From JAFDZW01 sp035632315 (GTDB taxonomy: Bacteria; Bacteroidota; Ignavibacteria; Palsa-1295): DNA of 64,000 nucleotides. The DNA lies in assembly GCA_035632315.1 (NCBI GenBank), contig DASQGZ010000042.1:15308-79307 (forward strand), in the 5' to 3' direction. Below are positions 53,352 through 62,786 of the stretch, in pieces; within the stretch, counting starts at the first letter, position 1, and each line of letters starts with the position of its first letter. Below the pieces are notes generated by a model that made no database searches, was not told the DNA's origin, and was given only the letters and a program-made list of their open reading frames with translations. The translations under genes were made by a program, and so were the position numbers.

Positions 53352-53804
53352 TTATGCGCTTACCGTTTTCTTTTTACGCGAAGTCTTCTTTTTCACCGGA
53401 GCAGCGGCTGCCTCGGCTGAAGCTTCAGTCGGAGGTGCGGCAGCACGAGCTAAGCGTGCGGCACGATCGCTCACAATAATCGTGAGATGATTCGAGCGCT
53501 TACGCACCCGGTAGGCTCTGCCCATCGGTGCAGGCAGAATGCGCTTGAGCATCGGTCCGCCATCAGAAAAGCATTTGCTGATCACGAGGTCTTCCACGTT
53601 GATGCCGTGATTTTCGTCCTTCATCTGAAAATTTGCAATGGCGCTGCGAAGCGTCTGCTCGGCAACAAACGACGCTTTGTTCGTCATGAAGTGCAGTGTT
53701 GAAAGCGCTTCGGTCACTTTCTTCCCTCGAATATGATCAAGTACCAGCCGCATCTTTACTGGCGAGCTTTGAATGTTCTTTTTAACTGCGATTGCCTGTG
53801 CCAT
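53352..53804 (-). CDS. rplV: Ribosomal protein L22 with C-terminal extension
   Basis: 150 residues against about 110. The core includes IQSSPVKMRLVLDHIRGKKV, the tunnel loop DGGPMLKRILPAPMGRAYRV and RKRSNHLTIIVS. After about residue 118 comes an Ala/Pro/Glu tract ending in KKKTSRKKKTVSA. It follows rpsS by 14 bases. Confidence 0.96.
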   Translation of the reverse strand: MAQAIAVKKNIQSSPVKMRLVLDHIRGKKVTEALSTLHFMTNKASFVAEQTLRSAIANFQMKDENHGINVEDLVISKCFSDGGPMLKRILPAPMGRAYRVRKRSNHLTIIVSDRAARLARAAAPPTEASAEAAAAPVKKKTSRKKKTVSA

Positions 53805-53818
53805 ACAATTATTTCTGA

Positions 53819-54097
53819 TTATGCAGCGACTTCGGTTTTTGTACCTGAATGGCCGCGAAATACACGTGTCGGTGCGAACTCGCCCAGCTTATGTCCCACC
53901 ATGTTTTCGGTGACATATACCGGAATAAACTTATTACCGTTATGTACGGTAAATGTATGCCCGACGAATTCCGGCGGGATCGTACATGATCGCGCCCACG
54001 TCTTAATCACTTTTTTTGCGCGAGTCGAATTCAGTGTTTCCACTTTTGCCATCAACTTCTCGTCGATGTACGGTCCTTTTTTGAGCGAACGTGACAT
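53819..54097 (-). CDS. rpsS: Ribosomal protein S19
   Basis: 92 residues. SRSLKKGPYIDEKLMAKVE, then TWARSCTIPPEFVGHTFTVH and the C-terminal HKLGEFAPTRVFRGHSG are canonical. It follows rplB by 5 bases. Confidence 0.98.
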   Translation of the reverse strand: MSRSLKKGPYIDEKLMAKVETLNSTRAKKVIKTWARSCTIPPEFVGHTFTVHNGNKFIPVYVTENMVGHKLGEFAPTRVFRGHSGTKTEVAA

Positions 54098-54102
54098 ATA
54101 TA

Positions 54103-54939
54103 TTACTTCGTGCGACGTTTAATGATAAACTGACTCGATGCATTCTTCTTGCGGCGGGTGCGTAGCCCTTTCGACAATTGCCCCCACGGCGATTTCGGAT
54201 GCTTACGTCCACCGCCGGATTTTGACTTACCTTCACCGCCGCCCATCGGGTGATCGACCGGGTTCATGGCCATACCGCGAGTCTGCGGCCTGATCCCAAG
54301 CCATCGTGAACGACCAGCCTTGCCGATACTGATATTAAAATAATCTGCATTACCGACAGCGCCGACAGTTGCGCGGCAGTCGATCGGAACCTTGCGCATT
54401 TCCCCTGAAGGCATTTTTAGCGTTGCAAAATCACCCTCTTTCGCAAGAACCTGACATGAGTTACCTGCAGAGCGAGCAATTTGTCCGCCTTTGCCGGGCT
54501 TAAGCTCGACATTGTGAATGAATGTTCCGAGCGGCATACCCTTGAGCGGGAGCGTATTGCCCGGCAGGATATCTGCATCAATTCCGCTCTGCACTTTTGC
54601 ACCGACAGCGAGCCCGTCGGGAGCAATGATGTAGCGCTTTTCTCCATCAGCGTAATGCAAGAGCGCAATTCTACAATTGCGGTTCGGGTCGTATTCGATC
54701 GCTGCGACAGTTGCCACGATCGAATTCTTATCACGCTTAAAATCAATAATGCGGTACATTTTTTTATGTCCGCCCCCACGATGGCGCGAAGTAACGCGGC
54801 CGGTATTGCCGCGGCCGCCAGAACTTTTGATCGGCGACAGCAGCGACTTCTCCGGAGTCGTCTTTGTGACTTCATCGAACGAAGAGATCGAGTAGTATCT
54901 CGTCGCCGGTGTCCTTGGTTTTAAGTTTCTAATTGCCAT
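54103..54939 (-). CDS. rplB: Ribosomal protein L2
   Basis: 278 residues. The C-terminal signature GVAMNPVDHPMGGGEG appears here as RGMAMNPVDHPMGGGEGKS, with the conserved histidine near the peptidyl-transferase centre. NTGRVTSRHRGGGHKKMYRI marks the N-terminal part. It follows rplW by 45 bases. Confidence 0.98.
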   Translation of the reverse strand: MAIRNLKPRTPATRYYSISSFDEVTKTTPEKSLLSPIKSSGGRGNTGRVTSRHRGGGHKKMYRIIDFKRDKNSIVATVAAIEYDPNRNCRIALLHYADGEKRYIIAPDGLAVGAKVQSGIDADILPGNTLPLKGMPLGTFIHNVELKPGKGGQIARSAGNSCQVLAKEGDFATLKMPSGEMRKVPIDCRATVGAVGNADYFNISIGKAGRSRWLGIRPQTRGMAMNPVDHPMGGGEGKSKSGGGRKHPKSPWGQLSKGLRTRRKKNASSQFIIKRRTK

Positions 54940-54984
54940 TCGTTTATTTTCTTCGTTGAATTATCGCCTCAACTGTGGGCATAA

Positions 54985-55290
54985 TTACTCGGCCTTGACA
55001 TCCATTGGTGTAAAGACATCAATGGTAAAGCCGGGCTGTAATGAGACAACCGCTTTTTTGCGGCGGCTCTTTGCTCCGCGGACAACTCCGCGGCGTGTGA
55101 ACTGGCTGCGGCTGCGAAGGGGCATCCACATCGTGCGCACTTCGTCAACCTTTACATTAAACTGCTTCTCGACCGCATCGGCGATCTGGATCTTATTCGC
55201 ATCAGCCGATACTTCGAACGAATAGATGCCTTTTTCGCTTGCGAGCGTTGCTTTTTCTGTTAAAAGCGGTTTGCGAATAATAATATTCAT
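54985..55290 (-). CDS. rplW: Ribosomal protein L23
   Basis: 101 residues. IIRKPLLTEKATLASEKGIY and ADANKIQIADAVEKQFNVKV are family motifs. It sits at the tunnel exit and is a docking site for trigger factor and SRP. It follows rplD by 3 bases. Confidence 0.96.
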   Translation of the reverse strand: MNIIIRKPLLTEKATLASEKGIYSFEVSADANKIQIADAVEKQFNVKVDEVRTMWMPLRSRSQFTRRGVVRGAKSRRKKAVVSLQPGFTIDVFTPMDVKAE

Positions 55291-55293
55291 ATA

Positions 55294-55965
55294 TTATACT
55301 CCAAGCGAAATATGTTCAACTTCTACATTCTTTGCACCACCTGCGAACGTCTGTTCGATCACCGGCAATGCCGACTTTTCGACAAGCAGGGCGCGATTAC
55401 GCCAAATGTCATACATCGATGCTTTCGCGGCCTCCTGAACCGAAAAAGCAGGGATGTTACGCCCACTCTTATAAAGCTTCTCGTCGTTCGAAGTTGTTAG
55501 AAGAAGCGAATCCGTCCCACTGAGGCCGAATGCATCAAGCATATCCGCGACCTTCTTCGTTTTAATATCCGAAAAGTTGAGATCATCTATTACATAGAAT
55601 GTCCCGGCTTTCACTTTCTGAGAAAGAGCGCTCTTGCGCGCGAGCTGTTTTACTTTCTTCGTCAGCGTGATCTCATACTTATGAGGCTTCGGCCCGAAAA
55701 TAATTCCACCGCCCGGATGAAGCGGGCTCTTAATGTCACCCTGACGAGCACGCCCGGTACCCTTTTGACGAAAGAGTTTTTTCGTCGAGCCCGCGATCTC
55801 GCTTCTGCCTTTGGTGCTATGAGTGCCCGAACGGCGATTAGCAAGCGTCGATTTGATCGCAAGCCACATTGAATGCTCGTGCGGCTCGATACCAAAGATA
55901 GCGCTGTCGACCTCAACGGTCTTACCGCTCTTTGCTCCACCTGATGTATATACGTCTAACTTCAT
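55294..55965 (-). CDS. rplD: Ribosomal protein L4
   Basis: 223 residues. The tunnel loop STKGRSEIAGSTKKLFRQKG, TGRARQGDIKSPLHPGGGII, and the C-terminal alpha/beta domain are canonical. L4 often also autoregulates S10 operons; no leader structure for that is evident here. It follows rplC by 9 bases. Confidence 0.97.
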   Translation of the reverse strand: MKLDVYTSGGAKSGKTVEVDSAIFGIEPHEHSMWLAIKSTLANRRSGTHSTKGRSEIAGSTKKLFRQKGTGRARQGDIKSPLHPGGGIIFGPKPHKYEITLTKKVKQLARKSALSQKVKAGTFYVIDDLNFSDIKTKKVADMLDAFGLSGTDSLLLTTSNDEKLYKSGRNIPAFSVQEAAKASMYDIWRNRALLVEKSALPVIEQTFAGGAKNVEVEHISLGV

Positions 55966-55974
55966 CGAAGTATA

Positions 55975-56610
55975 TTACCCTTTAACAACTTTGACTAACT
56001 GATTCTTTGCGCCCGCGAACGAGCCTTTGACGAGTATCAGATTCTGCTCCGGAATAATACGAAGTATCGTAAGATTACGCGTCGTTATCTGCTCGCCGCC
56101 CATACGACCTGCCATCCGCTGTCCTTTGAAGACGCGGGATGGATAGCTCGATGCGCCGATCGAACCCGGTGCACGCTGACGATCTGACTGACCGTGAGTC
56201 TGCTGACCGACACCACCAAAATGATGGCGCTTCACGACACCCTGAAAGCCGCGCCCTTTTGAAGTGCTCACGACATGAATCGTATCACCTTCATTAAAGA
56301 CATCTGATGCATTCAAGACAGCACCCGGCTTAAGCTCAGCAACTTTGGCATCGTCGAACGAGCGAATCTCGTTGATATACCGAAGCATTGGCGAACCCGC
56401 CTTGGCAAAGTGTCCCTTGCCCGGAGAATTCACATTCTTCTCAGCCTTTTCAGAAAAGCCGAGCTGGACGGCATCGTATCCGTCAGATGCTTTTGTCTTG
56501 ATCTGCGTAACGTAGTTCGGGCCAAGCTCAACGACGGTTACGGGTACATACTCACCCGCCTCGTCGAAGACGCCTGTCATTCCTACTTTTTTTCCAAGCA
56601 ATGCGCTCAT
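55975..56610 (-). CDS. rplC: Ribosomal protein L3
   Basis: 211 residues. ALLGKKVGMTGVFDEAGEYV, the SKGRGFQGVVKRHHFGG segment and GSIGASSYPSRVFKGQRMAG are standard. It follows rpsJ by 72 bases. Confidence 0.97.
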   Translation of the reverse strand: MSALLGKKVGMTGVFDEAGEYVPVTVVELGPNYVTQIKTKASDGYDAVQLGFSEKAEKNVNSPGKGHFAKAGSPMLRYINEIRSFDDAKVAELKPGAVLNASDVFNEGDTIHVVSTSKGRGFQGVVKRHHFGGVGQQTHGQSDRQRAPGSIGASSYPSRVFKGQRMAGRMGGEQITTRNLTILRIIPEQNLILVKGSFAGAKNQLVKVVKG

Positions 56611-56682
56611 ATTATTCCTTACGCATAAACCCGGTTTTCACCGGCTACACTCTGTTAATTCAAAATAGCTTATAGCTTGTTA

Positions 56683-56985
56683 CTAAACCTTGATCTCAAC
56701 TTCGACGCCGGCAGGAAGTTCGAGCTTCATCAGGGCATCGACCGTACGGCTGTTCGAGTTGAGAATATCGATCAAGCGCTTGTGCGCACGCAGTTCGAAC
56801 TGCTCACGGCTCTTTTTATCTGCATGCGGCGAACGGTTGACCGTATAAATGGACTTCCGTGTCGGCAGCGGAATCGGGCCGGAAACTACACACCCGGTCG
56901 GCTTTACCGTCCTGATGATCTTCTCCGCCGATTTATCGATCAGATTGTGATCGTATGATTTGAGCTTTATTCGAATCTTTTGCAT
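56683..56985 (-). CDS. rpsJ: Ribosomal protein S10 (NusE)
   Basis: 100 residues. IRIKLKSYDHNLIDKSAEKI and GPIPLPTRKSIYTVNRSPHA are canonical. It opens the S10 section but starts only 24 bases after the T tract of the tuf terminator, so its promoter must overlap that terminator or it relies on read-through from tuf. Confidence 0.98.
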   Translation of the reverse strand: MQKIRIKLKSYDHNLIDKSAEKIIRTVKPTGCVVSGPIPLPTRKSIYTVNRSPHADKKSREQFELRAHKRLIDILNSNSRTVDALMKLELPAGVEVEIKV

Positions 56986-57009
56986 CGCTTAACTATGCGC
57001 TTTACTGAC

Positions 57010-57049
57010 AAAAACAAGAAGCGCACTCTTTATCAAAGTGCGCTTCTTG
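57010..57049 (-). terminator. Strong intrinsic terminator between tuf and rpsJ
   Basis: A perfect 13-bp stem (CAAGAAGCGCACT at 57015-57027, AGTGCGCTTCTTG at 57037-57049) with a 9-base loop is followed on the minus strand by TTTTTG. It starts 6 bases after the tuf stop and is the longest perfect hairpin I saw in the window. Confidence 0.88.
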
Positions 57050-57055
57050 ATTCAA

Positions 57056-58264
57056 TTACTTTGAGATCTTATCGACAACACCCGATCCCACCGTGCGGCC
57101 ACCTTCGCGAATAGCGAAGCGGAGGCCTTCCTCCATAGCGATCGGGGTGATGAGTTCGACCGTAAGATCGATGTTATCACCAGGCATGACCATATCCACG
57201 CCTGACGGCAGCGTCGCAACGCCAGTTACATCGGTTGTGCGGAAGTAGAACTGCGGGCGATAGCCATTGAAGAACGGGGTGTGACGTCCGCCTTCCTCTT
57301 TGGTAAGGACGTACACTTTGGCGCTGAAGTTGGTGTGAGGGGTAATCGAACCCGGCTTGGCAATGACCATACCGCGCTCGATGTCATTCTTTTCAACACC
57401 GCGAAGCAGAATGCCGACGTTATCGCCTGCCATTGCTTCATCCATTTCCTTGCGGAACATTTCGACGCCCGTAACAACCGACTTTTTCTGATGGCCAAGT
57501 CCGACGAGTTCAATTTCGTCGCCGACCTTCACTTTACCACGCTCGACACGACCCGTACCAACGGTACCACGACCTGTGATCGAGAAAACGTCTTCGACAG
57601 ACATTAAGAACGGCTTATCAATCTCGCGAACAGGAGTCGGGATGTAGCTGTCGCACGCATCCATTAACTCATAGATACATTTCAAACGCGGATCGTCCGG
57701 CGTTGCGCCCGGCTCGGAACCTGCGTTGAGTGCCTGCAACGCAGAGCCACGAATGATCGGGGTTTCGTCACCCGGGAATTCATATTTCGAAAGAAGCTCA
57801 CGAAGCTCAAGTTCGACGAGTTCGAGAAGTTCGGGATCGGCAATGTCGCATTTATTCAAGAATACAACAATACGCGGCACGCCGACCTGACGAGCAAGCA
57901 GGATGTGTTCGCGCGTTTGCGGCATCGGACCGTCGGTCGCAGCACAAACGAGGATAGCTCCGTCCATCTGAGCAGCTCCAGTGATCATATTCTTCACATA
58001 ATCAGCGTGGCCTGGGCAATCAACGTGTGCATAATGGCGATTCGCCGTCTCATATTCGACGTGCGCCGTCGCGATTGTGATTCCACGTGCTTTTTCTTCA
58101 GGTGCATTATCGATCGAATCAAACGAACGGACCGTGATGCCCGACGTCTTCTTCGCCAGTGCCATCGTGATCGCAGCCGTCAATGTCGTCTTGCCATGAT
58201 CGACGTGACCGATCGTGCCGATATTGACGTGCGGTTTATTCCGCTCAAATTTCTCTTTTGCCAT
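57056..58264 (-). CDS. tuf: Elongation factor Tu
   Basis: 402 residues. Brings aminoacyl-tRNA to the ribosome. G1 GHVDHGKTT (about 18-26), the switch I stretch EEKARGITIATAHVEYET, G3 DCPGHADY, G4 NKCD (usual NKxD), and later SALQALN. It lies directly before rpsJ. The usual upstream companions rpsL, rpsG and fusA are not here: upstream are a 381-base gap and genes of the opposite strand, so tuf has been separated from the str operon. Confidence 0.98.
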   Translation of the reverse strand: MAKEKFERNKPHVNIGTIGHVDHGKTTLTAAITMALAKKTSGITVRSFDSIDNAPEEKARGITIATAHVEYETANRHYAHVDCPGHADYVKNMITGAAQMDGAILVCAATDGPMPQTREHILLARQVGVPRIVVFLNKCDIADPELLELVELELRELLSKYEFPGDETPIIRGSALQALNAGSEPGATPDDPRLKCIYELMDACDSYIPTPVREIDKPFLMSVEDVFSITGRGTVGTGRVERGKVKVGDEIELVGLGHQKKSVVTGVEMFRKEMDEAMAGDNVGILLRGVEKNDIERGMVIAKPGSITPHTNFSAKVYVLTKEEGGRHTPFFNGYRPQFYFRTTDVTGVATLPSGVDMVMPGDNIDLTVELITPIAMEEGLRFAIREGGRTVGSGVVDKISK

Positions 58265-58645
58265 TGTCGTCTATACTATTTGTAAAAGTGAAATCACTAC
58301 CGCAAAGCCCAACTGCCGGGCTTCACTATATTGAGATAAAATTTTGATCTACTCAGCGTAGCCCTTCTTTCGAAGAGCCGGTGTTCGCTTGCTCAAGCGC
58401 TCGAAGTGTTAGTCTGGGGCACATACCGACAGATGTTATCTCTCAGTTGTTTACCCGCCACGCTTTCACGGAGATTGCAGAGGCGAACGCGAATGCTTCT
58501 TTTCGAAGCGAGGTGAAAACGGTACTTAAGTCCAAAGAGTTTCCATATTCTTCCAAATATATACAAGAAATACATTTATGGATTCTGAGTCCGCCTGGAG
58601 CTATATTTGCAATGAAATTCAATAACCCTTCTTTCATAATTATAG
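58265..58645. other. Intergenic gap between divergent tuf and membrane-protein genes
   Basis: 381 bases, the longest stretch without a convincing gene. It must hold the tuf promoter and that of the plus-strand membrane genes, but I see no clear boxes. Close to tuf there is a leader hairpin AGCCC-GGCAGTT-GGGCT (on the minus strand). A short hairpin CGCTT-GCTC-AAGCG lies at 58386-58399. A plus-strand frame open through 58381 runs on into the next gene in another frame and looks non-coding. No tRNA was recognised. Confidence 0.5.
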
Positions 58646-59917
58646 ATGAAAATTACGGGATTCCATATAGCTGCAATTGTATCCGTAGGTATTTATATAT
58701 TTGCCATTCACTTCGTTCCTGCGCAGGATCTGCCAAATTACGTATACCAAGGTTTTGTTTTCAACCGTGTGGCATTTCACGGAGATACATTTGCCGGATT
58801 TTTCGCAATAAACAGCTATCTTCCGCCGAATGCCATCGCACCTGTCGTTCTTGGAATGTTAGATGCTGCTATTGATCCTATTATTTCAGGAAAGATATTT
58901 TACTTTATAGTGTGGCTTGGTTTATACTCCGGGTTTTACCGTTATATTCGTGTACATATCGGTCGCGAAAGTGTGATCAGTGCGGCGATCGCGTTCTACC
59001 TCACATTTAATACAACGTTTATCCTTGGATATTTAAATTTTCTTGCCGGGTTTGCGTTAGCAGTTCATGCTGCTGCCACATTTAGGCAACGCGACGGATT
59101 CTTCTCTATTCCCCTTCTTACCGGGCTGTTGTTGGCGCTATATATATGCCATTTCATCCCGTTGGTATTTTTTGGAAGTTATGTATTGATAGATTCTCTT
59201 ACGCAGCGTCGTTACGATGAGATCAGAAAGCTTGCAATCTCTGCCCTGCCCGTGATTGCGATATTTATCCACTACCTCCTAAATGTTACTATCCCGATTA
59301 CATCTGTTCCTCAACAGTTTACAACAGTATTTGAAGCGATCTCTGCGAAGTTTTTTATGATGTGCTCGCCACTCATTCCGTTGCATCGAGTAAAATGGGT
59401 TACCGAACTCCCGCAATTGGTTATAGCATTTAACTATATATTTTCTGCCATGCTCCTTGCGGGAATATGCGTTCTTCTGGTTTGGAACGGGATACATCGA
59501 AAGTTTTCCATTAGTTATTGGCTTTCATTGATCTATCTGGCGGCCGCGATCTTCTTACCTAAGTACCTTGGCGGGGTTCTTATCCCAGGCGAACGCGCTT
59601 TAGTGCTCTGCGTTCTCAATGGTATTGTGCTTTTCTCTACTGTTAACTTTCCACATAGCTACCAGAGACTTATTTGTTCTGTTGTGATCTCCGTTGACTT
59701 AATCATCGTGTCGTATTATAGCTACAATGCTGCGTTGTTTTCGGAACTGGTGGAGAAAGACCAAATTCCGTCAGAATCATTGCTGTATCCCGGCCATAAA
59801 TTAGAGGGGACGAATCCATTCACCCATTTTCATCTATATGATGACATTCGTCTTCATCGGGCAACACCTGTGTTTGGAACAGGGATACTCAAATGTCAAG
59901 AAGTAACGGCACAATGA
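58646..59917 (+). CDS. Polytopic membrane protein of unknown function
   Basis: 423 residues with about ten hydrophobic helices, from residues 7-22 through about 360. The first extracytoplasmic loop after helix 1 begins VPAQDLPNYVYQG, and the C-terminal 50 residues are polar. The layout resembles GT-C glycosyltransferases or O-antigen/polyprenyl-linked sugar enzymes, and a GT-C-like gene follows 11 bases on, but no catalytic motif is decisive. I do not recognise a family. Probably an envelope polysaccharide or lipid-modification protein (inference). Confidence 0.65.
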   Translation: MKITGFHIAAIVSVGIYIFAIHFVPAQDLPNYVYQGFVFNRVAFHGDTFAGFFAINSYLPPNAIAPVVLGMLDAAIDPIISGKIFYFIVWLGLYSGFYRYIRVHIGRESVISAAIAFYLTFNTTFILGYLNFLAGFALAVHAAATFRQRDGFFSIPLLTGLLLALYICHFIPLVFFGSYVLIDSLTQRRYDEIRKLAISALPVIAIFIHYLLNVTIPITSVPQQFTTVFEAISAKFFMMCSPLIPLHRVKWVTELPQLVIAFNYIFSAMLLAGICVLLVWNGIHRKFSISYWLSLIYLAAAIFLPKYLGGVLIPGERALVLCVLNGIVLFSTVNFPHSYQRLICSVVISVDLIIVSYYSYNAALFSELVEKDQIPSESLLYPGHKLEGTNPFTHFHLYDDIRLHRATPVFGTGILKCQEVTAQ

Positions 59918-59928
59918 TAAAATAAGTA

Positions 59929-61425
59929 ATGAACATACAATCACAAAGCCGGCCACAACGATATGCGAACATTGCCGTCGTTTTATTATCTATTGTTGCG
60001 ATCGTTGTCTTCTTGTTGGTTGCTATCCCACGCTTTCTTTACCCGTACGAAGTCCAGTGGATGGAAGGCTCGATGCTCGACCATATTTCTAGGATTTTTA
60101 GTGGTCATTCGCTATATTCACAACCATCAATTAACTTTGTCCCCTGGCTCTACACACCATGTTATTATTATGCAGCGACATTAGTGTGCTCACTAACGGG
60201 ACTGTCGTTTGTAGCAGCGAGGATTCCATCGCTCATCGCAACGCTCGGTGTGATCATTCTGCTTGCTTGGGTTGTGCGAAAAGAAACACGATCATCTATT
60301 TTCACGATCGCTGCAGTAGGACTCTACCTCGCATCGTACGTCAAGACTGAATTAATTATGTTGTCGGCAAGGGTAGACCCTTTGTTTACGTTCTTTGTCC
60401 TTGCATCGGCAGTCACCTTGTATTATTCTCGCAACGCACGTAATGTTATTTTTGGGGCAGGACTCTTCGTGCTTTGTTTATTTACAAAACAAACCGGGAT
60501 CGCGCTCTTGCCTTTTTTTGCATTCGGTCTTTATCGCAAGAGCGGATGGAGACAATGCTTTCAATTCACGATCGTATGCATAGTTGCGACTCTTATAATA
60601 TTACTGCTCCTCAATTATTTCTCAAACGGATGGTTTTCGTATTATGCCCTGCAGATCCCACGTGCTGGAAAAGGACAGACGCTTGACTGGTGGTTTGCAA
60701 TTCAAGGGTTCGTGGTTTACATTGTGCTTAGAAGCTGGCCAATAGCAATAGGACTATTGGCATTGGTGGGCGCTCAGAAAATTTTTCTCCGGTCGCAACA
60801 TCAAGTTAGCAGGCCAGTAGAGTTTTTTGGAATATTCTTTTTGGGGACTACTGTCGTAGGGTTTGGAGGAATTCTCAACCAAGGAGGCGGCCACAATGTC
60901 TTCCTCCCTCTTGCGGCAGCTACAGCAGTCTTCCTTCCGTTGATGATGAATGATAAATTGGTAACCCATTGGTTGCCAAGGTTTGGTCAGTGGCTTCTTC
61001 CGATCCAACTCCTTCTTCTTATATCATACCCTTGGTCGGCAAAAGAAAATGTCGTCTCGAATGAGGACGCGTATAATCAAGAAATGTTTTTTCATTATGT
61101 CCAATCGCTTCAAGGTGAAGTATGGGTTCCCTTTCACGGCTTCACGTGGCAAATGACGGGTAGGAAGATGTATGCGGATTATAATGCGATTCGCGATGTA
61201 TTATTAGTTGGTGACCGCAACGCACGAAATCTTGAATCAGAACTTGATTCTGCACTCGTTCATCACCAGTGGCAATATATACTTAGCGATGTGCAAGATA
61301 CCTTTCCGCATTATATCCTCCGGGACTCCGTCAAAAACCTAAATAGAATCAGAATGCGTCTTATCCGTGATAATCAAAAACGAGAAGCATCGCCGTGGAT
61401 ATACATATATGTTCCTTCCTCATAG
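59929..61425 (+). CDS. GT-C type membrane glycosyltransferase-like protein
   Basis: 498 residues, about eleven helices. After helix 1 (about 15-36) the first loop reads PYEVQWMEGSMLDHISRI, with the acidic residues expected in the GT-C catalytic loop (as in PMT/ArnT-like GT39/GT83 enzymes). The helical block runs to about 365 and ends in a 130-residue soluble domain with YADYNAIRDVLL. Such enzymes use a lipid-linked sugar donor at the outer face of the inner membrane. Donor and acceptor are unknown. It follows the preceding membrane protein by 11 bases and is probably a partner. Confidence 0.78.
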   Translation: MNIQSQSRPQRYANIAVVLLSIVAIVVFLLVAIPRFLYPYEVQWMEGSMLDHISRIFSGHSLYSQPSINFVPWLYTPCYYYAATLVCSLTGLSFVAARIPSLIATLGVIILLAWVVRKETRSSIFTIAAVGLYLASYVKTELIMLSARVDPLFTFFVLASAVTLYYSRNARNVIFGAGLFVLCLFTKQTGIALLPFFAFGLYRKSGWRQCFQFTIVCIVATLIILLLLNYFSNGWFSYYALQIPRAGKGQTLDWWFAIQGFVVYIVLRSWPIAIGLLALVGAQKIFLRSQHQVSRPVEFFGIFFLGTTVVGFGGILNQGGGHNVFLPLAAATAVFLPLMMNDKLVTHWLPRFGQWLLPIQLLLLISYPWSAKENVVSNEDAYNQEMFFHYVQSLQGEVWVPFHGFTWQMTGRKMYADYNAIRDVLLVGDRNARNLESELDSALVHHQWQYILSDVQDTFPHYILRDSVKNLNRIRMRLIRDNQKREASPWIYIYVPSS

Positions 61426-61501
61426 CACGTAATGATCAATTCCTGGAGCAATAGCACATGCTTTGTTGTTGCAACGACTTACGACGTAAAATATTTATTG
61501 A

Positions 61502-62782
61502 ATGCTTGATATTAAGATCATCCGTGAACAACCTGAGCTCGTACGTGCTGCGATAAAAGCAAAACGAGGAGATAACGTTCTTGATGAAGTGACAGAACTT
61601 GATTCGACTCGCAGAGCAATGATCGCGCGCGTCGACATATTAAAAAACAAACGGAACACTGTTTCAGATGAGATTGCACGTTTAAAACGTAATAAAGAAA
61701 ATGCCGATGATGTCATAGCAGAAATGAAGGTTGTCAGCGATGAGATAACTAATCTTGATGTTGAATTACGTTCTATTGAAGAAAAGCTTTCTGCTCTGCT
61801 CGACACGATCCCAAATATCCCTCATGAAAGTGTCCCGCACGGTGAGAGTGCTGAAAAGAACATCGAGGTCAGGCGCTGGGCTCCTGCTGGAAAGAATAAG
61901 CCATTCGAGAAGATCGAAGGACTTGATCATTTACAGGTTGCAGAAAAATATTCACTGTTTGATTTTGCCCGTGGTGCAAAGATCACAGGCGCTGGCTTCC
62001 CTATCTATACTGGGCGTGGTGCTGCACTTGAACGTGCGTTCATCAATTTTATGATCGCCGAACATACACGTTCTCACGGATATACTGAAATATTACCGCC
62101 ATTCTTTGTTAATGAAGCATCCCTGCGCGGCACCGGTAACTTACCGAAGTTTCGCGATCAGTTGTATTATATGAACGAGGATGATCTATTTGCTATCCCG
62201 ACAGCAGAAGTGCCGGTGACTAATATCTTTCGCGATGAAGTCTTAAAAGCCGAAGATCTGCCGATCAAGTATTGCGCATTCAGCGCATGTTTCCGTCGCG
62301 AAGCCGGTTCATACGGAAAAGATACTCGCGGTTTTTTGCGCGTACATGAATTCAATAAAGTCGAGCTGGTGAAGTTTTCATTGCCTGAACATAGCTATGA
62401 AGAACATGAGAAACTGACAACAGACGCCGAGCGAATGCTCGAATTACTTGAAATTCCTTACCGCCGTTTGCTTTTGTGCGATGGCGACACCAGTTTTGCG
62501 AGTGCAAAAACGTATGATCTTGAAGTTTGGGCTCCCATTGAGGGCAAATGGCTCGAAGCATCAAGTTGCTCAAACTTTGAAGCCTTTCAAGCACGGCGAG
62601 CGAATATTAGATTCAAGCGCGATCCAAAAGCCAAGCCGGAGTTTTTACATACCCTCAACGGCAGCGGCCTTGCAACAAGCCGCTTGATGGTCGCATTCTT
62701 AGAAAATCATCAGCAGCCTGATGGCACGATCAAGATACCCGAAGTTCTGCACCCATTCCTCACATTCACAACGATCTCATAA
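61502..62782 (+). CDS. serS: Seryl-tRNA synthetase
   Basis: 426 residues. Charges tRNA-Ser. The N-terminal coiled-coil arm (about 30-100, LKNKRNTVSDEIARLKRNKE) binds the tRNA long arm. Class II motifs follow: motif 2 FRREAGSYGKDTRGFLRVHE and motif 3 NGSGLATSRLMVAFLENHQ, with TAEVPVTN binding serine. The start ATG 61502 gives the family opening MLDIKIIREQPELVRAAI. lysA follows 4 bases on. Confidence 0.98.
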   Translation: MLDIKIIREQPELVRAAIKAKRGDNVLDEVTELDSTRRAMIARVDILKNKRNTVSDEIARLKRNKENADDVIAEMKVVSDEITNLDVELRSIEEKLSALLDTIPNIPHESVPHGESAEKNIEVRRWAPAGKNKPFEKIEGLDHLQVAEKYSLFDFARGAKITGAGFPIYTGRGAALERAFINFMIAEHTRSHGYTEILPPFFVNEASLRGTGNLPKFRDQLYYMNEDDLFAIPTAEVPVTNIFRDEVLKAEDLPIKYCAFSACFRREAGSYGKDTRGFLRVHEFNKVELVKFSLPEHSYEEHEKLTTDAERMLELLEIPYRRLLLCDGDTSFASAKTYDLEVWAPIEGKWLEASSCSNFEAFQARRANIRFKRDPKAKPEFLHTLNGSGLATSRLMVAFLENHQQPDGTIKIPEVLHPFLTFTTIS

Positions 62783-62786
62783 CGCC

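Noticed and set aside
58386..58399. A structured small RNA in the tuf gap
   Set aside because: Only a short 5-6 bp hairpin is visible, with no terminator or promoter.
58381..58875. A 164-codon plus-strand frame overlapping the start of the membrane-protein gene
   Set aside because: Its second half overlaps the membrane-protein gene at 58646 in another frame, and its composition and sequence show no domain. I treat it as non-coding.
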